This document shows, one piece after another, positions 3,340-5,145 of a DNA stretch of 5,145 nucleotides. Position 1 is the stretch's first letter; each line of letters starts with the position of its first letter. Source of the DNA: an uncultured Curtobacterium sp. (GTDB lineage Bacteria > Actinomycetota > Actinomycetes > Actinomycetales > Microbacteriaceae); NCBI GenBank assembly GCA_913774725.1, contig CAJYIG010000397.1, positions 1 to 5,145 of the forward strand. The letters are read 5' to 3'. The notes under the pieces were generated by a model, which had not been told where the DNA came from, made no database searches, and saw only the letters and a list, made by a program, of their open reading frames with translations. The translations under genes and the position numbers were made by a program.

Positions 3340-5109
3340 GTGTCCGCAACTGCTCCAGCCCGCGCCCACCTGCACACCGCCGGGACCCGTTTCGGCGGCG
3401 CCGCCGTCCGGCTGGCGATCCCCGCCCTGGTCGTCGGTGCCGGAGCCGGGGTGGCCGCCGTCGTCTTCCGCTGGCTCATCCAGCACGCGACCCTCGTGTT
3501 CAGTGGGCACACGGACTACTCCGCGACCACCGGCCACCCGGCGAACCCGTGGGTGCCCTGGCTCGGGAGCGGGTTCGTCGTCCTGGCGCCCGTCGTCGGC
3601 GGACTCCTGTACGGCCCGCTCATCCACCGCTTCGCGCGGGAGGCGCGCGGCCACGGCGTCCCCGAGGTGATGTTCGCGGTCGACCGGAACGGCGGGCGGA
3701 TCCGGGGCAGTGTCGCGGTCGTGAAGGCGCTCGCCAGTGCGATCTGCATCGGTGCCGGCGGCTCGGTCGGGCGCGAGGGGCCGATCATCCAGATCGGCTC
3801 CGCGCTCGGGTCCACGATCGGTCGGTGGGCGCGGATGCCCGAGGTCCGGCTGAAGACCCTCGTCGCGTGCGGTGCTGCCGGTGGGATCTCGGCGACCTTC
3901 AACGCTCCGGTCGCCGGTGTCTTCTTCGCCCTCGAGCTGCTCCTGGGGGACTTCACCCCGACGTCGTTCGGTGCCGTCGCGATCGCGAGCGTGACGGCCG
4001 CGCTCGTCGGGCGTGCGGTCTTCGGCGACACCGCGTTCCTGCACCTGCCGGCCATCGGGGGCATCACCCCGCCGGAGTACCTGCTCTTCGCGCTCCTCGG
4101 GCTGCTCGCGGGTGCGGTCGGGATCGGCTTCACGCGGGTGCTCTACCTCGTCGAGGACGCCTGCGACCTGCTCTGGAGGGCGACGCGCGGTCCGGAGTGG
4201 GCTCGTCCGGTCGTCGGCGGGGTGCTCCTCGGGCTGCTGCTGCTCGCCCTGCCGCAGATGTACGGCGTCGGGTACCCCGTGCTCGAGCACGGTGTCGCCG
4301 GTCGGTACGCGCTCGGGTTCCTCGCTGTCCTCGTCGTCGGCAAGGTCCTGGCGACGTCCCTGACGCTCGGGATCGGCGGATCCGGCGGTGTCTTCGCGCC
4401 GTCGTTGTTCATCGGAGCGATGACCGGCGCCGCGTTCGGCGAGGTCGCCGCTGCGGTCGACCCGGCCCTCCGCGGGCAGGTCGCGGCCTTCGCGGTCGTC
4501 GGGATGGGGGCGGTGTTCGCAGGGTCGACCCGTGCTCCGATCACCGCCGGCATCATGCTGTTCGAGCTCACCGGCGACTACGCCCTCGTCCTGCCGGTCG
4601 TCGTCGCGGTCGTCGTCGCGACGGCCGTGTCGAAGGTGCTGTCCCGCGACACGGTCTACACGCTCAAGCTCAGTCGGCGTGGCGTGGACCTCACCGACGC
4701 CGCGGTCCCCGCCCGTCGGCTCCCGAGCGGGACGGTACGTGACGCAGCGAGGGGACTCGGCACGGTCGTCCCGGTGACGGCCACCGCGGCGCAGGCGCTC
4801 GACGCCCTCGCGTCGTCCGGGGGAGCCGCCGTGGTCGTCGTGGACGCCGAGGGGCGCTTCGCCGGCGTCGTGTCGGCGCGGTCCGCCGGCGAGGCCGTCC
4901 TGACGGACGTGGACGTCGCGGACCGGCCGGTGCTCGACGTCGCGTCCGAGGTGCGGGCGGTCCCGGCAGCGTCCGGTCTGGCGTCCGTCGTGCAGGACGT
5001 CGTGGACGCGGCGGACACCGACGGGCTGCCGGTGGTCGACCGGGACGGCCGCCCCGTCGGCTGGCTGGGGCAGGCGGAGGCGCTGCGGGCACTGGTCCCC
5101 GCCACGTGA
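3340..5109 (+). CDS. ClC family chloride channel or Cl-/H+ antiporter with C-terminal CBS pair
   Basis: A 589-residue inner-membrane protein. The ClC transport core spans about 20-445 and a CBS-domain pair fills about 456-586 in the cytoplasm. Anion-pathway motifs are GHGVP at 104-108 (GSGIP in E. coli ClcA, so the chloride-contacting Ser is replaced by His105), GREGP at 144-148 with the gating Glu146, GVFAP at 350-354 and Tyr440 (equivalent of Tyr445 in ClcA). After FNAPVAG (187-193) the sequence reads FFALEL, so the internal proton Glu203 of ClcA is Leu200. Whether it is an antiporter or a channel is therefore open. Both CBS repeats lack the usual (S/T)xxD nucleotide-contact pattern, reading SARS (512-515) and GQAE (577-580). 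An in-frame TGA at 3328 leaves GTG 3340 as the only sensible start, although its spacer from GGAGG (3332-3336) is just 3 nt. Tandem operators before it imply control by the adjacent MarR protein. Confidence 0.96.
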   Translation: MSATAPARAHLHTAGTRFGGAAVRLAIPALVVGAGAGVAAVVFRWLIQHATLVFSGHTDYSATTGHPANPWVPWLGSGFVVLAPVVGGLLYGPLIHRFAREARGHGVPEVMFAVDRNGGRIRGSVAVVKALASAICIGAGGSVGREGPIIQIGSALGSTIGRWARMPEVRLKTLVACGAAGGISATFNAPVAGVFFALELLLGDFTPTSFGAVAIASVTAALVGRAVFGDTAFLHLPAIGGITPPEYLLFALLGLLAGAVGIGFTRVLYLVEDACDLLWRATRGPEWARPVVGGVLLGLLLLALPQMYGVGYPVLEHGVAGRYALGFLAVLVVGKVLATSLTLGIGGSGGVFAPSLFIGAMTGAAFGEVAAAVDPALRGQVAAFAVVGMGAVFAGSTRAPITAGIMLFELTGDYALVLPVVVAVVVATAVSKVLSRDTVYTLKLSRRGVDLTDAAVPARRLPSGTVRDAARGLGTVVPVTATAAQALDALASSGGAAVVVVDAEGRFAGVVSARSAGEAVLTDVDVADRPVLDVASEVRAVPAASGLASVVQDVVDAADTDGLPVVDRDGRPVGWLGQAEALRALVPAT

Positions 5110-5145
5110 CGGACGGGAGGCACGGTGCCAGCTGGCACCGTGCCT
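5108..5145 (+). terminator. Strong terminator after the ClC gene, cut by the window end
   Basis: A perfect 28-bp palindrome fills 5118-5145 (AGGCACGGTGCCAG and its reverse complement). It is preceded by GACGGACGGG, so 5108-5121 is identical to the left arm of the terminator at 1973-1986. If the structure is complete, the bases after 5145 should continue the right arm, CCCGTCCGTC, giving a 24-bp stem. The arm begins within the TGA stop codon (5107-5109). No U-tract can be seen within the window. Confidence 0.85.

Noticed and set aside
270..3512. A 1080-codon open frame on the minus strand
   Set aside because: It runs antisense to three well-supported genes and translates to Arg/Asp/Glu/His-rich low-complexity protein, the usual artefact of high third-position GC.
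3315..4742. A 475-codon plus-strand open frame over the ClC gene
   Set aside because: It is an Arg/Pro-rich shadow frame; the overlapping frame from 3340 carries all ClC motifs.

Overview
The window comes from a very GC-rich bacterium with a third-position G/C bias, GTG as well as ATG starts, clear AGGAGG-type Shine-Dalgarno sites and GC-rich terminator stems without U-tracts. This points to a high-GC actinobacterium. Microbacteriaceae (for example a Curtobacterium-like organism) is my best guess from protein flavour and terminator style, but it is an inference and not a proof.

Layout, all genes on the + strand. (1) Positions 2-169 look like the last 55 codons of a gene that starts upstream of the window; its product is not recognised. 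(2) Positions 170-503 form a 334-bp intergenic region. It holds a short GC-rich hairpin, an 8-bp tandem repeat, two dyads and a good sigma70-type promoter. (3) Positions 504-1961 encode a 12-TM sugar porter of the major facilitator superfamily, closest from memory to the IolT myo-inositol/H+ symporter type. It is closed by a 22-bp-stem terminator at 1973-2020. (4) Positions 2103-2807 encode a polytopic membrane protein of the uncharacterised DUF4396 family. It is followed after 21 nt by a MarR-family regulator (2829-3278). (5) Positions 3340-5109 encode a ClC-family chloride channel/antiporter with a C-terminal CBS-domain pair, ending in a second strong terminator that is cut by the window edge.

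The most interesting structure is regulatory. A 14-bp palindrome of form TTGTAC-N2-GTACAA occurs three times: once between the presumed start of transcription and the ribosome binding site of the DUF4396 gene (2073-2086), and twice in tandem in the 61-bp gap before the ClC gene (3296-3309 and 3313-3326). The first ClC copy overlaps a TACAAT -10 box. With a MarR repressor encoded between the two targets, the simplest reading is a compact self-regulated unit, DUF4396-MarR-ClC, in which the regulator controls its own operon and the neighbouring anion transporter. The ligand and physiological role cannot be read from the sequence. The sugar transporter upstream has different dyads and a strong terminator, so it is probably a separate unit.
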